Origin: JBPOJN01 sp052033505
GTDB lineage: Bacteria > UBA10199 > JACPAL01 > GCA-016699445
Direction of reading: 5' to 3'
DNA length: 21,735 nt
Assembly: GCA_052033505.1 (NCBI GenBank)
Contig: JBPOJN010000063.1
Coordinates: forward strand, 1 to 21,735
Under the pieces are notes generated by a model. That model had not been told where the DNA came from and did not search any database. It was given only the letters and a program-made list of their open reading frames with translations. The position numbers and the translations under genes were made by a program. Within the stretch, counting starts at the first letter, position 1. The number at the start of each line of letters is the position of its first letter. Positions 1 through 7,364 of this stretch are shown in pieces.

Positions 1-270
1 TCGACTGCCGCAACAAAATCCGCGGGCGGACGCACGCTGCCCATCGGATCGAAGCAATTTCAATTCGTCACGCGCGAACCTTACGCGCCTCCGGGCCGGC
101 ATGTTTTACTCAAAAAATGCGTCCTGAAACCCAACGCCCAGCTTAAAATATTTTCCGTCATGGACGAAGCGGCTCTGTGGATCGACGGCCCTCACGTCAT
201 GCATCCGGTCACGCGCGGAGCGACCATCGTGATCCAACTCGCAAACCGGCCCATCCGCGCGATGTGGTAG
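1..270 (+). CDS. nadK: Probable NAD kinase, C-terminal part (5' end outside window)
   Basis: This is the last 89 residues of a protein whose start lies left of the window, ending at TAG 268-270. NAD kinase phosphorylates NAD to NADP in the cytoplasm. The fragment begins with S-T-A-A-T-K-S-A-G-G, which fits the nucleotide-binding segment of the family (usually T-G-S-T-x-Y-x-x-S-A-G-G). It then shows an A-P-P-G segment, several beta-strand-like stretches and a W-I-D-G motif near residue 63, as expected of the C-terminal beta-sandwich. The upstream GGDGT motif is outside the window, so the call rests on the C-terminal half only. A diacylglycerol-kinase-like fold relative is the main alternative. 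It converges on the ppsR-like gene with a 21-base gap that holds no obvious terminator. Confidence 0.65.
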   Translation, partial: STAATKSAGGRTLPIGSKQFQFVTREPYAPPGRHVLLKKCVLKPNAQLKIFSVMDEAALWIDGPHVMHPVTRGATIVIQLANRPIRAMW

Positions 271-291
271 CGGCGGAAATGCGATCTTAGA

Positions 292-1101
292 TTATAAACC
301 CAGTACGGTCAGGATTTCGGTGGCGACTTCTTCGATGGCCTTCATGGTCACGTCGATGATCGGAATGTCTTCCAGGTCGGAAAACAATCTTTTAGCGAAG
401 AGAAGTTCCTCGCGGATGACTTCGATGTCCGCATAGCTTTCCGTGGGCGAAAGGCCGAGGCGGATCAGGCGCGCGCCGCGGAGCTCGGATAATTTTTCGG
501 GAGAGATCGTGAGCCCCACGATCTTCCGGTGGGATAAAGTACGGACCACGGGAGGCACGGCGACGCTTTTAATCAACGGCACGTTCGCGACTTTAAACCC
601 GCGATAGGCCAGATAGATCGACAGCGGCGTCTTCGACGTGCGCGAAATGCCGAGCAATACGATGTCCGCTTGATCCAAGGTCTCGAGCCCCTGCCCGTCG
701 TCGTGCTTCACCGTGAATTCGATGGCTTCATTGCGGCGGAAATAATCGCTCGTGATTTTATACTGAAGCCCGGGCTGATCCGACGGGGCCGTTTCCAAGT
801 AGCGCGAAAAAATCGCCATGACCGGACCCATGACGTCCACGGCGTCCAATTTGGCCTCCGCAACTAAGCGCTGGAATCCCAATCGCAAATCCTCGGCCAC
901 AAACGTGTAGACGACCAGGCCACCGGTTTCCTGGGCCTCACGTATGATTTTTGCGGCCCTCTCGAGACTCTGCACTTTTGAACGCCTCAAGACCGAGACG
1001 CCTTGCTGTTGGAATTGTCTCAGCGCCGCGACCGCCACGCTGATCGCAAGTTCGCCCGTGGCATCGGACACCGCATAAATAATGGGTTTTCTTTTTTCCA
1101 T
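292..1101 (-). CDS. ppsR: Pyruvate,phosphate dikinase / PEP synthase regulatory protein (PSRP, DUF299 family)
   Basis: This is a bifunctional serine/threonine kinase-pyrophosphorylase of the family that inactivates PPDK or PEP synthase by ADP-dependent phosphorylation and reactivates it by phosphorolysis. It acts in the cytoplasm on the pyruvate-PEP branch point. The protein is about 269 residues, normal for the family. The N-terminal segment S-D-A-T-G-E and the P-loop G-I-S-R-T-S-K-T-P (residues about 151-159) are diagnostic. The segment D-Y-F-R-R-N-E-A-I-E-F also fits. I chose ATG at 1101, which overlaps the rmuC stop codon by one base (TGATG), suggesting translational coupling. A GTG one codon upstream is possible. 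The target enzyme is not in the window, so whether this is the PPDK or PPS version cannot be told. Confidence 0.92.
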   Translation of the reverse strand: MEKRKPIIYAVSDATGELAISVAVAALRQFQQQGVSVLRRSKVQSLERAAKIIREAQETGGLVVYTFVAEDLRLGFQRLVAEAKLDAVDVMGPVMAIFSRYLETAPSDQPGLQYKITSDYFRRNEAIEFTVKHDDGQGLETLDQADIVLLGISRTSKTPLSIYLAYRGFKVANVPLIKSVAVPPVVRTLSHRKIVGLTISPEKLSELRGARLIRLGLSPTESYADIEVIREELLFAKRLFSDLEDIPIIDVTMKAIEEVATEILTVLGL

Positions 1102-2216
1102 CACTCGCCGCTTTTTAAAATCCTGAGCTCTTGCTTGCCGATCCCGTCTTCGATCTCCAAGGCATGCAGTTTATCGCCCAGCTTTTGGAACTTCTTCTCC
1201 GCGCCGTCGAAACTGTTTTTGGCGTTCGAAAGATGGCGTCCGACCAGACCAAAATCTTCCGAAAACTTCCCAAAATCACCCTTGAGGCGCGCGATGTTGT
1301 CGAGGACGACACGAATGCCGTCTTGGATCTGCAAGCCTTTGAAGCCGATCATGATCGTCTGGAGATAGGCGTAAAAACTATTGGGCGAGACGGGAAAAAC
1401 TTTTTTATCCTGCGCGTACTGGAGCAGGTCGCGCTCGGTCGCTTCGTGCCTTAAAATGATTTCGTAATAAACGTTTTCCGCGGGCACGTACATCAGGGCG
1501 AAATTCAACGTCCCTTCATCCGGCACGATGTATTTCTGCGCGATCGCGTCGATGTGTTTTTTCACGTCCTGCAGGAACATCTTACGCGCGGCCTTCTTTT
1601 CTTCCTCGTCGGGCAATTGAATAATGCGCACGAAATTCTCCAAGGGAAATTTCGAATCGATCGAAACCAAACCTTGCGCCGAGCGGATGATCGCATCGAC
1701 TTTTTGACCCGACTTAAAAGCGTACTGGGTCTCATAGTGCTCGCGTGGGAGGACTTGCGATAGGAGATCGGTCAAAAATAATTCCCCGAGAGACCCGCGC
1801 AGTTTCGGGGAACGCAGGACTTCGTTTAAATGTGAAATGTCCTTACCGACCTCGAAAATCTTTTTTGTCTGCTCTTCGACGCGTCCGAGGCTTTTCTGCA
1901 CGTCCCCGACCACGCGGGCGGCGTTATCGAGACGGTCGCCCACCTGCTTGTGGGATTCCTGCACGAAGGTCATGACGTGCTTCTGGGATTCTTGGGAGAA
2001 CTTCACCCCGTCCTGGAGACGGTCCGCCAGTTCCTTGGTCAGCTGCGACATTTGTTGATGCACGAGCTTAGACGACGAATCGACGTTGTCGCGCAAAAAA
2101 TCCATCTGCTGTTTCATCAGCAGAAAATCAGAATTGGGTTTTCGGGAGGAGAACAAAAGAAAGGCGATCAATGCGATCGCGAGCACCAACCCTATCGCTA
2201 GAAAAATGGTCGTCAT
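1101..2216 (-). CDS. rmuC: RmuC family DNA recombination protein
   Basis: This 371-residue protein belongs to the RmuC family, which is linked to limiting recombination at inverted repeats and carries a nuclease-like core. It starts with one membrane segment (residues about 3-22), followed by a long coiled coil (about 30-125). The conserved core then shows R-G-S-L-G-E-L (140-146), V-D-A-I-I-R (173-178), S-I-D-S-K-F-P-L-E (185-193), Y-V-P-A-E (243-247) and V-S-P-N-S-F-Y-A-Y-L (276-285), all typical of RmuC. I chose ATG 2216, which puts the membrane anchor at the N-terminus. The frame stays open to a TTG at 2270, but that adds an unlikely leader. No strong ribosome binding site is visible at either. 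It sits directly upstream of ppsR and diverges from the glutaredoxin gene. Confidence 0.9.
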   Translation of the reverse strand: MTTIFLAIGLVLAIALIAFLLFSSRKPNSDFLLMKQQMDFLRDNVDSSSKLVHQQMSQLTKELADRLQDGVKFSQESQKHVMTFVQESHKQVGDRLDNAARVVGDVQKSLGRVEEQTKKIFEVGKDISHLNEVLRSPKLRGSLGELFLTDLLSQVLPREHYETQYAFKSGQKVDAIIRSAQGLVSIDSKFPLENFVRIIQLPDEEEKKAARKMFLQDVKKHIDAIAQKYIVPDEGTLNFALMYVPAENVYYEIILRHEATERDLLQYAQDKKVFPVSPNSFYAYLQTIMIGFKGLQIQDGIRVVLDNIARLKGDFGKFSEDFGLVGRHLSNAKNSFDGAEKKFQKLGDKLHALEIEDGIGKQELRILKSGE

Positions 2217-2300
2217 GGCGGTTACGTTTACGCCTGGAAAGAAGAGGAGTCCAAGGGAAATTGGTTGCAAAGCCGGTCTTTAAAGCCGACATAAACCGTC

Positions 2301-2543
2301 ATGGATAACGTCAAAATCTACACCACAGCCACCTGCCCTTTTTGCAACGCGGCCAAGGACCTTCTCAAGAGTCGCGGCTATGCTTACGAAGAAATCGACG
2401 TCAGCGACGATGACGACTTCGACGCCCTGATCAAAAAAACCGGCTGGAAGACTGTGCCCCAGATTTTTTTCGGAGAGAAATTGATCGGCGGATTCCGGGA
2501 ATTGACGATGCTGGACCGCGAAGGAAAATTAAAAAAGACCTGA
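2301..2543 (+). CDS. grxC: Glutaredoxin (GrxC type, dithiol)
   Basis: An 80-residue glutaredoxin, a cytoplasmic thiol-disulfide oxidoreductase that uses glutathione. The dithiol active site is T-C-P-F-C with cysteines 12 and 15. The cis-proline motif T-V-P is at 51-53 and the glutathione-binding G-G at 63-64. The length is typical of bacterial GrxC. It is expressed divergently from rmuC, with an 84-base gap in which I see no convincing promoter. The active site reads C-P-F-C rather than the more common C-P-Y-C. It is separated from the convergent disordered-protein gene by only 9 bases. Confidence 0.93.
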   Translation: MDNVKIYTTATCPFCNAAKDLLKSRGYAYEEIDVSDDDDFDALIKKTGWKTVPQIFFGEKLIGGFRELTMLDREGKLKKT

Positions 2544-2552
2544 TCTCTTGAC

Positions 2553-3560
2553 CTATACCGCCGTATCGCGGCTCTGACGCCGGAAACCCAAAGCCACCGA
2601 ACGCCCCAATGCCGGCGACGCCGACTTCTCGCTCTTACCTTCCGAACCCGTCATCTTCTTATAGTCACCCCGACGCATCTCCGCGATCGTGAAGCTCTGC
2701 GTTGACGCGGTGGGCGAAGGCTGGCCGGGCACGTAGGAGGGACGGCCGTTGAATAAAATCTGTGCGCGCAGGTTGAGCACTTGGGATTGATGCAACTCCT
2801 CATGACCCGTCGCGGTGTTCGGATCTCCTAAACTAAAAAATTTAACGTCCGCTGGCTCCGCTTCCGCGGCTTCCGGTTTTACGGACGTATTCGTTTTCGG
2901 AGCGGATTCGGCATTTTTGGGAGTCTCTCCGGTCGTTCCCAATTCCCGGGGCGCCTCCGCCGTTTCGACGGAAGACTCTTCCGAGGCGGCCTGGACCGAA
3001 GCTTCGTCTTTGGAACGCGACAAGTCTTTCGACGTTTGTTCCGATTTTTCAGTCGCCGCGGCTTTTTTCGCGTTTTGCGGGGGAAGCGCCGCCGCGGGAG
3101 CCTGGGTCGCCGCGCTCGCGGCCTTCGGCATGCGAGGGTCGGCGCCCTTCATCATCTGATGATAAGCTTCGTGGTTTAAGGACGGCTGGCGGGGATCTTC
3201 CGCCCCGGCTTTTTGCGCCTCCGAGGCATTCGTCGGTTTCTGAGCCGCCTGTTCCGCTTGGGTCGTGGCTTCGGGTTTCGTGGCCTTAGAAGCCTCAGCC
3301 TGAGTGGCGTGATTGCTTTCGAACGATTTTTGGTTTTGAGCCGACTGGTGCTCGGCATTTTCCGACTTTTGGATCTGGCTCTTGGCGACGCTGCTCTTCG
3401 TTTGGGAATTTCTTAAATCGCGCGTTACGCTTTCCTGGGTCAGTTGATTGGACGTCTCCTCGCTCTGCCGCGCTTCATTACGGCGCGCATCGTCCCGAGA
3501 CTTGTCGACGGGGCGGTCGACGGAAGGGCTGATCTTCGGCAGGTTAAGGTTCAAGTCCAT
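2553..3560 (-). CDS. Hypothetical protein, low-complexity and predicted disordered
   Basis: I do not recognise this 335-residue protein. It is dominated by A, S, E, Q, K, N and T, and I see no cysteine, no tryptophan, no signal peptide and no membrane segment. Residues about 15-240 look intrinsically disordered. A short island near the C-terminus (about 255-325) has more ordinary composition, including an N-L-R-A-Q-I-L-F stretch, and ends in an arginine-rich tail. The N-terminus M-D-L-N-L-N-L-P recalls the start of FliK-like hook-length proteins, but no FliK C-terminal domain is seen and no flagellar gene is nearby, so I do not make that call. I chose ATG 3560; the frame extends ten codons further to 3590. 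A perfect TATAAT hexamer lies 56 bases upstream of this start. Confidence 0.7.
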   Translation of the reverse strand: MDLNLNLPKISPSVDRPVDKSRDDARRNEARQSEETSNQLTQESVTRDLRNSQTKSSVAKSQIQKSENAEHQSAQNQKSFESNHATQAEASKATKPEATTQAEQAAQKPTNASEAQKAGAEDPRQPSLNHEAYHQMMKGADPRMPKAASAATQAPAAALPPQNAKKAAATEKSEQTSKDLSRSKDEASVQAASEESSVETAEAPRELGTTGETPKNAESAPKTNTSVKPEAAEAEPADVKFFSLGDPNTATGHEELHQSQVLNLRAQILFNGRPSYVPGQPSPTASTQSFTIAEMRRGDYKKMTGSEGKSEKSASPALGRSVALGFRRQSRDTAV

Positions 3561-3615
3561 AAAAAATGGGAGTATCCCGAAGGGTATCAAGCAAACGGAG
3601 TGCCAAAATCTAAAA

Positions 3616-3621
3616 ATTATA
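3616..3621 (-). promoter_or_regulatory. Candidate -10 box for the disordered-protein gene
   Basis: Read on the minus strand this is a perfect TATAAT, about 56 bases upstream of the chosen ATG at 3560. No good -35 hexamer stands 16-18 bases further upstream, so the assignment rests on the -10 alone. It lies in the divergent gap between this gene and the plus-strand gene at 3719. Confidence 0.35.
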
Positions 3622-3718
3622 GGCCGCTAAGTTAGCAATACTACTTGTCTTTTAAGACTCTCTTCTTGAAAAGCTGACGGCCTTGTGGTCTACACACGCC
3701 AGTTTTGAGGGTAATTCT

Positions 3719-4483
3719 ATGAAAAAATATATCTTATTTGCGGTAGTTTTAGCCCCTCTGGGGTTCTTCACCCATGGTTTATTGACGTCTATGACCATCC
3801 CCCAAAAAGAAATGGAGCGCCGCGAGGCCCGACAAAAGGCGGTAGAAGCTCAAGAAAAAGCCTCTTATTTAGAAGCCGCGAAACGATACTCCAAAAAAAT
3901 GGCCCTTGTGGCCTCGAAAAACCAAAATATTCCTGAATCGGAAATCCTCTGCCCGGCCGGCCTTGCCGGGCCCATAGATTATATAGCGACGGATCCAGAA
4001 TTTTTCGAACACTTCGCCTCCGGGACTTATACGAAAACGATCGCCAGTCCCGAACCCGATACCTGGTACCGTTCGAAGCACGCCCAAAAACTTCTTGACC
4101 TGCTCCGCATGCTTCCCTCTCCCGAAAAACTTGAAACCTGGGACCGGGCCACCATCGACGCCGTCAAGACTTTGGAAAAAACGCCGTACTTCCTGATCCT
4201 TTATCCCGAAAAATTTTATTGGCCTAAGATCGAAGAAAATACGGGCATCTTCTTTTCCGGAGTTTTCGCCGGCTGGCAGGCCTTAGTCGACGCTTCGACT
4301 GGAGAAATCCTCTGCCGCCATCGCCTGTTCGCGGTTAGTTCGGAATCCGTCGAATATAAAAAATATAAAACTCGCCGCCTCGCCACAGTCCATGACAACG
4401 CGGAAAAGAAAATCAAAGAAGATTTTATCAAGAACTTTTGGGCCGCTGTCCAGGCCAACCTCGAGAAAAGGAGTGTTCCGTGA
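3719..4483 (+). CDS. Hypothetical protein with N-terminal signal or membrane anchor
   Basis: I do not recognise this 254-residue protein. It begins M-K-K-Y-I-L-F-A-V-V with a hydrophobic stretch to about residue 24, then a charged helical, coiled-coil-like segment (about 29-65). A mixed domain with two cysteines (78 and 199) follows, and the tail is rich in lysine and arginine. The hydrophobic N-terminus suggests export, with the bulk in the periplasm, anchored or cleaved. I chose ATG 3719 because GAGGG sits about 7 bases upstream; the frame is open 12 codons further up but lacks such support. It overlaps the next gene by the GTGA arrangement at 4480-4483, so the two are probably made together and may act as a pair. 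Confidence 0.75.
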   Translation: MKKYILFAVVLAPLGFFTHGLLTSMTIPQKEMERREARQKAVEAQEKASYLEAAKRYSKKMALVASKNQNIPESEILCPAGLAGPIDYIATDPEFFEHFASGTYTKTIASPEPDTWYRSKHAQKLLDLLRMLPSPEKLETWDRATIDAVKTLEKTPYFLILYPEKFYWPKIEENTGIFFSGVFAGWQALVDASTGEILCRHRLFAVSSESVEYKKYKTRRLATVHDNAEKKIKEDFIKNFWAAVQANLEKRSVP

Positions 4484-4725
4484 ACCCTTTCAACCCACCT
4501 CCTCCCCCGCCGGCAGTGCAGCCGACGTCGAAACCGACCATGCCCGCTCTCGCATTCTGGAGCTATATCCTGTCGTTTTTATGCTCCCCCCTAAGCTTAA
4601 TTTTGTGCGTCATGACCATTCGGAAATATCCCGACCATGCACGCGCAAAAGGCTTAGCTTACGTCAGCATCGTGATCGGGCTTTTTTATTTGGCCGTGTT
4701 TACGTTGGTGAGATTTAAAACCTAA
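4480..4725 (+). CDS. Small proline-rich two-helix membrane protein (DUF4190-like)
   Basis: An 81-residue protein starting at GTG 4480, which overlaps the upstream stop (GTGA). A good AAAAGGAG ribosome binding site ends a few bases before it. The N-terminus contains a run of proline residues (6-11) followed by more P/T/S to about residue 22. Two membrane helices follow (about 23-45 and 57-78), joined by a short charged loop with K-Y-P-D-H-A-R-A-K-G. This layout resembles DUF4190-type small membrane proteins, whose function is not known. It is translationally coupled to the anchored protein before it. The 3' end overlaps the end of the convergent nagZ by 11 bases. Confidence 0.75.
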   Translation: MNPFNPPPPPPAVQPTSKPTMPALAFWSYILSFLCSPLSLILCVMTIRKYPDHARAKGLAYVSIVIGLFYLAVFTLVRFKT

Positions 4726-5713
4726 GCCGCGACAGGCGCGCGAGGGATTTGTCGATCGTGAGACGGAGGGCTTGAGACCCCCGAATTTCTTTCTCCAGTT
4801 TCGCAAGCGTGCCTTCACCCGACTCTTCCATACCCTCGCACACCAGCGGCAGATCGACCCCGGCGTTCAGGCTTAAGACCGCCGCCTCCGCGTCCGAATA
4901 CTTCGCCGACACGGCCTTCATGCGAAAATCATCCGAGATCACGAGCCCACGGAATTTAAGCTGCGTACGCAAAATGTCTTTGAGGATTTTCGGGGAAAAT
5001 GTCGCCATGTTTTTAGGATCCAAGGCCCGGTAAACGACATGGGCTGTCATCAGCATCGGCACCCCGGCCCGCGCGGCCGCTTGAAAAGGTTTCAATTCGA
5101 CTTTTTCCAAAAGTTTCCGCGAACGGTTCACGAACGGAAGCGTGAGATGTGAGTCTTGGTCCGTATCTCCATGCCCGGGAAAATGCTTGCCGCAGGTGAC
5201 GATGCCTTCGCGACGTAGTCCCTTTTCGAAGGCCAGGGCCACGGATGAAACCGCATCGGGATCGGAAGAAAAAGCACGGTCCCCGATGATGGGATTTTTA
5301 GGGTTCGAGTCGACATCCAAGACGGGCGCGAAGTCTAAGTTCACTCCGACGGATTTCAGCTCGCGGCCGAGCAAACGTCCGAAACGGCCGATGGACGCGA
5401 GATCCTTCGTGCGCGCGAACACCTCTCCCCAAAAAGACGCGCGCGGGAATCTCATCATGTCCAAAGGCAGGCGGCTCACGCGGCCACCCTCTTCGTCGAT
5501 GCCGATCAAGAGTCTCGGGCCGCCGAAACGCCGGAGTTCCCGTGTCAACGACACCATCTGCTGACGCGATTCGATGTTTCTCTTAAAAAGAATAACACCG
5601 GCCGGCCGGTGCTTTTTCAAAAACTCTTTCGCGCTTCGAGATAATTTCGTGCCCGAAAATCCCCAAACAAAAAGCTGCGAAACGCTTTTCTGATTTCCGC
5701 CACCCATAATCAT
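4715..5713 (-). CDS. nagZ: Beta-N-acetylhexosaminidase NagZ (glycoside hydrolase family 3)
   Basis: A 332-residue GH3 enzyme that removes N-acetylglucosamine from anhydro-muropeptides in cytoplasmic cell-wall recycling. Sequence support includes D-E-E-G-G-R-V near residue 74 and the signature K-H-F-P-G-H-G-D-T-D followed by D-S-H, which carries the NagZ histidine/aspartate catalytic dyad. The nucleophile region reads V-I-S-D-D-F-R-M. There is no signal peptide, in line with a cytoplasmic enzyme. The start ATG 5713 overlaps the upstream permease stop by four bases (ATGA); an ATG two codons later is also possible. As the last gene of the peptide-transporter operon, it links that transporter to muropeptide recycling. 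Its 3' end overlaps a convergent gene by 11 bases. Confidence 0.93.
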   Translation of the reverse strand: MIMGGGNQKSVSQLFVWGFSGTKLSRSAKEFLKKHRPAGVILFKRNIESRQQMVSLTRELRRFGGPRLLIGIDEEGGRVSRLPLDMMRFPRASFWGEVFARTKDLASIGRFGRLLGRELKSVGVNLDFAPVLDVDSNPKNPIIGDRAFSSDPDAVSSVALAFEKGLRREGIVTCGKHFPGHGDTDQDSHLTLPFVNRSRKLLEKVELKPFQAAARAGVPMLMTAHVVYRALDPKNMATFSPKILKDILRTQLKFRGLVISDDFRMKAVSAKYSDAEAAVLSLNAGVDLPLVCEGMEESGEGTLAKLEKEIRGSQALRLTIDKSLARLSRLRF

Positions 5714-6513
5714 ACCTCTTTCACATCCAGCGCGTCCCGGAGGCCGTCGCCCAAGAAATTAAAACCTAAAATCGTGACCGCCATCGAGACGCCCGTCGCG
5801 AAAGCGATATGCGGGGCGACCAGGAGATATTGCACGCCTTGGTCCATGAGCCGGCCCCAGGTAGGCGTGTCCGTCGCGATGCCCAACCCTAAAAAAGACA
5901 GCGTGGACTCGGCCAAGATCACGCCCGCCATACCGAAGGTCGCCTGGATGAATAATGGCGTCGTCAGATGCGGTAAGAGATGCCGGAATAAAATCCGCGG
6001 CGTGGACGAGCCCAACCCCCGCGCCGCATGGACGTAATCCCGTTCCTTCAAACTTAAAATCTGAGACCGCGCCAGGCGCGCGTATCCCACCCAACCCACG
6101 GCCGAAAGCAGGATGATCATGGACATGACGCCGCCTTCACGCCGGAACGCGGCCAAGGCGATGATGAGAAGTATCGAGGGAAACGCGAGCACGACGTCAG
6201 TCGCAAAAATAAAGAGATGGTCCCAACGTCCGCCGAAATATCCCGCGGCCGCACCAAGCAAGGTGCCGAAAAAAGCCGAAAGGCTGACAGTCGCGACGCC
6301 GACGATGAGGGAAACGCGCGCTCCGTGCACGAGAAGAGCCAGCAAGTCACGGCCTTCTTCGTCGAACCCGAGCCAGTGGCCGGCGTGAGAGGTTTGGAGT
6401 TTCAGGGAGAGATCGAAAGCGTCGGGATCGGGCGTGAAAAACCCGCCGAAGATGGCTAGCAAGACAACGCCCAACAGGAGACTTGCACCGGCGATGAGTC
6501 CGAATCGTTTCAA
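5710..6513 (-). CDS. dppC: Peptide/nickel-type ABC transporter permease, DppC/OppC family
   Basis: A 267-residue inner-membrane permease, one half of the channel of a peptide-type ABC importer. It shows an N-terminal membrane helix, the DppC-like R-D-L-L-A-L-L-V-H-G-A-R-V-S-L segment, and the EAA loop that contacts the ATPase (H-A-A-R-G-L-G followed by R-H-L-L-P-H-L). The C-terminus has the usual N-F-L-G-D-G-L-R-D-A-L-D signature. The start is TTG 6513, supported by AAGGA six bases upstream. It is separated from its partner dppB by three DsrE-family genes, which is unusual. It overlaps nagZ by four bases. Substrate specificity cannot be read from the sequence. Confidence 0.92.
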   Translation of the reverse strand: MKRFGLIAGASLLLGVVLLAIFGGFFTPDPDAFDLSLKLQTSHAGHWLGFDEEGRDLLALLVHGARVSLIVGVATVSLSAFFGTLLGAAAGYFGGRWDHLFIFATDVVLAFPSILLIIALAAFRREGGVMSMIILLSAVGWVGYARLARSQILSLKERDYVHAARGLGSSTPRILFRHLLPHLTTPLFIQATFGMAGVILAESTLSFLGLGIATDTPTWGRLMDQGVQYLLVAPHIAFATGVSMAVTILGFNFLGDGLRDALDVKEV

Positions 6514-6538
6514 AAAAATCCTTAGAAATTATTAACCG

Positions 6539-6922
6539 TCACCAATTCCAGATTTTTCCGTACCCGTCCAAGAACTCCGGAACCTGCCGCCGCGTGATGG
6601 ATTGGACGCCGGGAATCAAGTCCGCGGGAGAAATACCCCTCTCTTTCGCGTCTTCTTCGACGAAATAAACGGGCACACCCTTTTCGATCATCTTCATCAG
6701 GTCACGGTCGATCTGTGGTGAACGCGGGACCTTGTGCGAGCCGAAGACCAAGCCCGACGCATCCTGGCCGCGCAGGGCGTAATTCACGGCGTTGGATTTA
6801 AGCAGCACGGAAATGTCGGCGCCGGAATTTTTCAAGATATGCGAAAACCACAGCACGGTATCGTCCTGCTCTTCGATCGTGCCCCGGTACGCGACTTCCA
6901 CGATGCTTAAGATTTTTGCCAT
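6539..6922 (-). CDS. DsrE-family protein without cysteine (third of three)
   Basis: A 127-residue soluble protein of the DsrE/DsrF-like fold, a family of sulfur-relay proteins (TusBCD, DsrEFH) and relatives. The N-terminal strand, the later S-H-I-L-K-N-S-G-A-D-I-S-V-L-L-K segment and the E-R-G motif (94-96) after V-P-V-Y-F-V fit the fold. I see no cysteine in the protein. At the place where the middle paralog carries C-x-x-C this one reads V-E-E-D (88-91). It is therefore likely a structural or regulatory subunit, not a sulfur carrier. A good ribosome binding site, AAAGGAAAA, precedes ATG 6922. It is 24 bases downstream of the middle paralog and 25 bases upstream of dppC. Confidence 0.8.
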   Translation of the reverse strand: MAKILSIVEVAYRGTIEEQDDTVLWFSHILKNSGADISVLLKSNAVNYALRGQDASGLVFGSHKVPRSPQIDRDLMKMIEKGVPVYFVEEDAKERGISPADLIPGVQSITRRQVPEFLDGYGKIWNW

Positions 6923-6946
6923 AAGTTTTCCTTTGAACGAGTCGGG

Positions 6947-7357
6947 TTAACGGGTCGGGATCACCAGCGTGACTTGGCTTTGTTCGGAGCTGTCGAAAAA
7001 ATCCTTCGGACCTCCGCGCTGAGGACCGTCGATCCATTCGCCAGCGCCGCGTTCATCCACGCACAGACCACAATTGATCCATTCGAAGGTGACGCCTTTT
7101 GCCTTGGCGAATGCGAACAACGATGCGACCCAATCCTTAGTCGTCGGATGAGCTTCTTCTTCGAGCGTCGTTCCGTGCGCGGGATTCGCATGGGGTTTTT
7201 GGTTTTTCATCGTGACATTCACCGCACCTTCGTAAGCGAAGACGGTGACGTCGATGCCTTGGTTCAAGGCCTCATGGACGATACGGAGCGACGTCGTCGA
7301 ATTCGGCGACTCGTAGGGCGGGTCCATCATCAGAAGCGTGAGTTTTTTCTTTTCCAT
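6947..7357 (-). CDS. DsrE-family protein with CGLC motif (second of three, likely catalytic)
   Basis: A 136-residue DsrE-like protein. It starts with a strand, L-T-L-L-M-M-D-P-P-Y, and an A/L-rich helix. The candidate active site is I-N-C-G-L-C-V-D-E-R-G, with cysteines 96 and 99. In TusD and DsrE a cysteine in this region carries persulfide, so this is the best candidate sulfur carrier of the three paralogs. An insert with several histidines (56, 61, 70) lies before it. The ribosome binding site TAGGAGA before ATG 7357 includes the stop codon of the preceding gene, so translation is closely linked. A heteromeric complex of the three proteins, as in TusBCD, is inferred, not shown. Sulfur transfer is a family-based inference. 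Confidence 0.8.
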   Translation of the reverse strand: MEKKKLTLLMMDPPYESPNSTTSLRIVHEALNQGIDVTVFAYEGAVNVTMKNQKPHANPAHGTTLEEEAHPTTKDWVASLFAFAKAKGVTFEWINCGLCVDERGAGEWIDGPQRGGPKDFFDSSEQSQVTLVIPTR

Positions 7358-7364
7358 GGTTCTC

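Noticed and set aside
2278..2285. CTTTAAAG palindrome between rmuC and grxC
   Set aside because: An eight-base palindrome is expected by chance in this length, and flanking symmetry is broken after one or two bases.
3667..3695. TTGAAA-17-TCTACA as a plus-strand promoter before the 3719 gene
   Set aside because: The -35 is good but the -10 matches only three of six bases, too weak to list as a feature.
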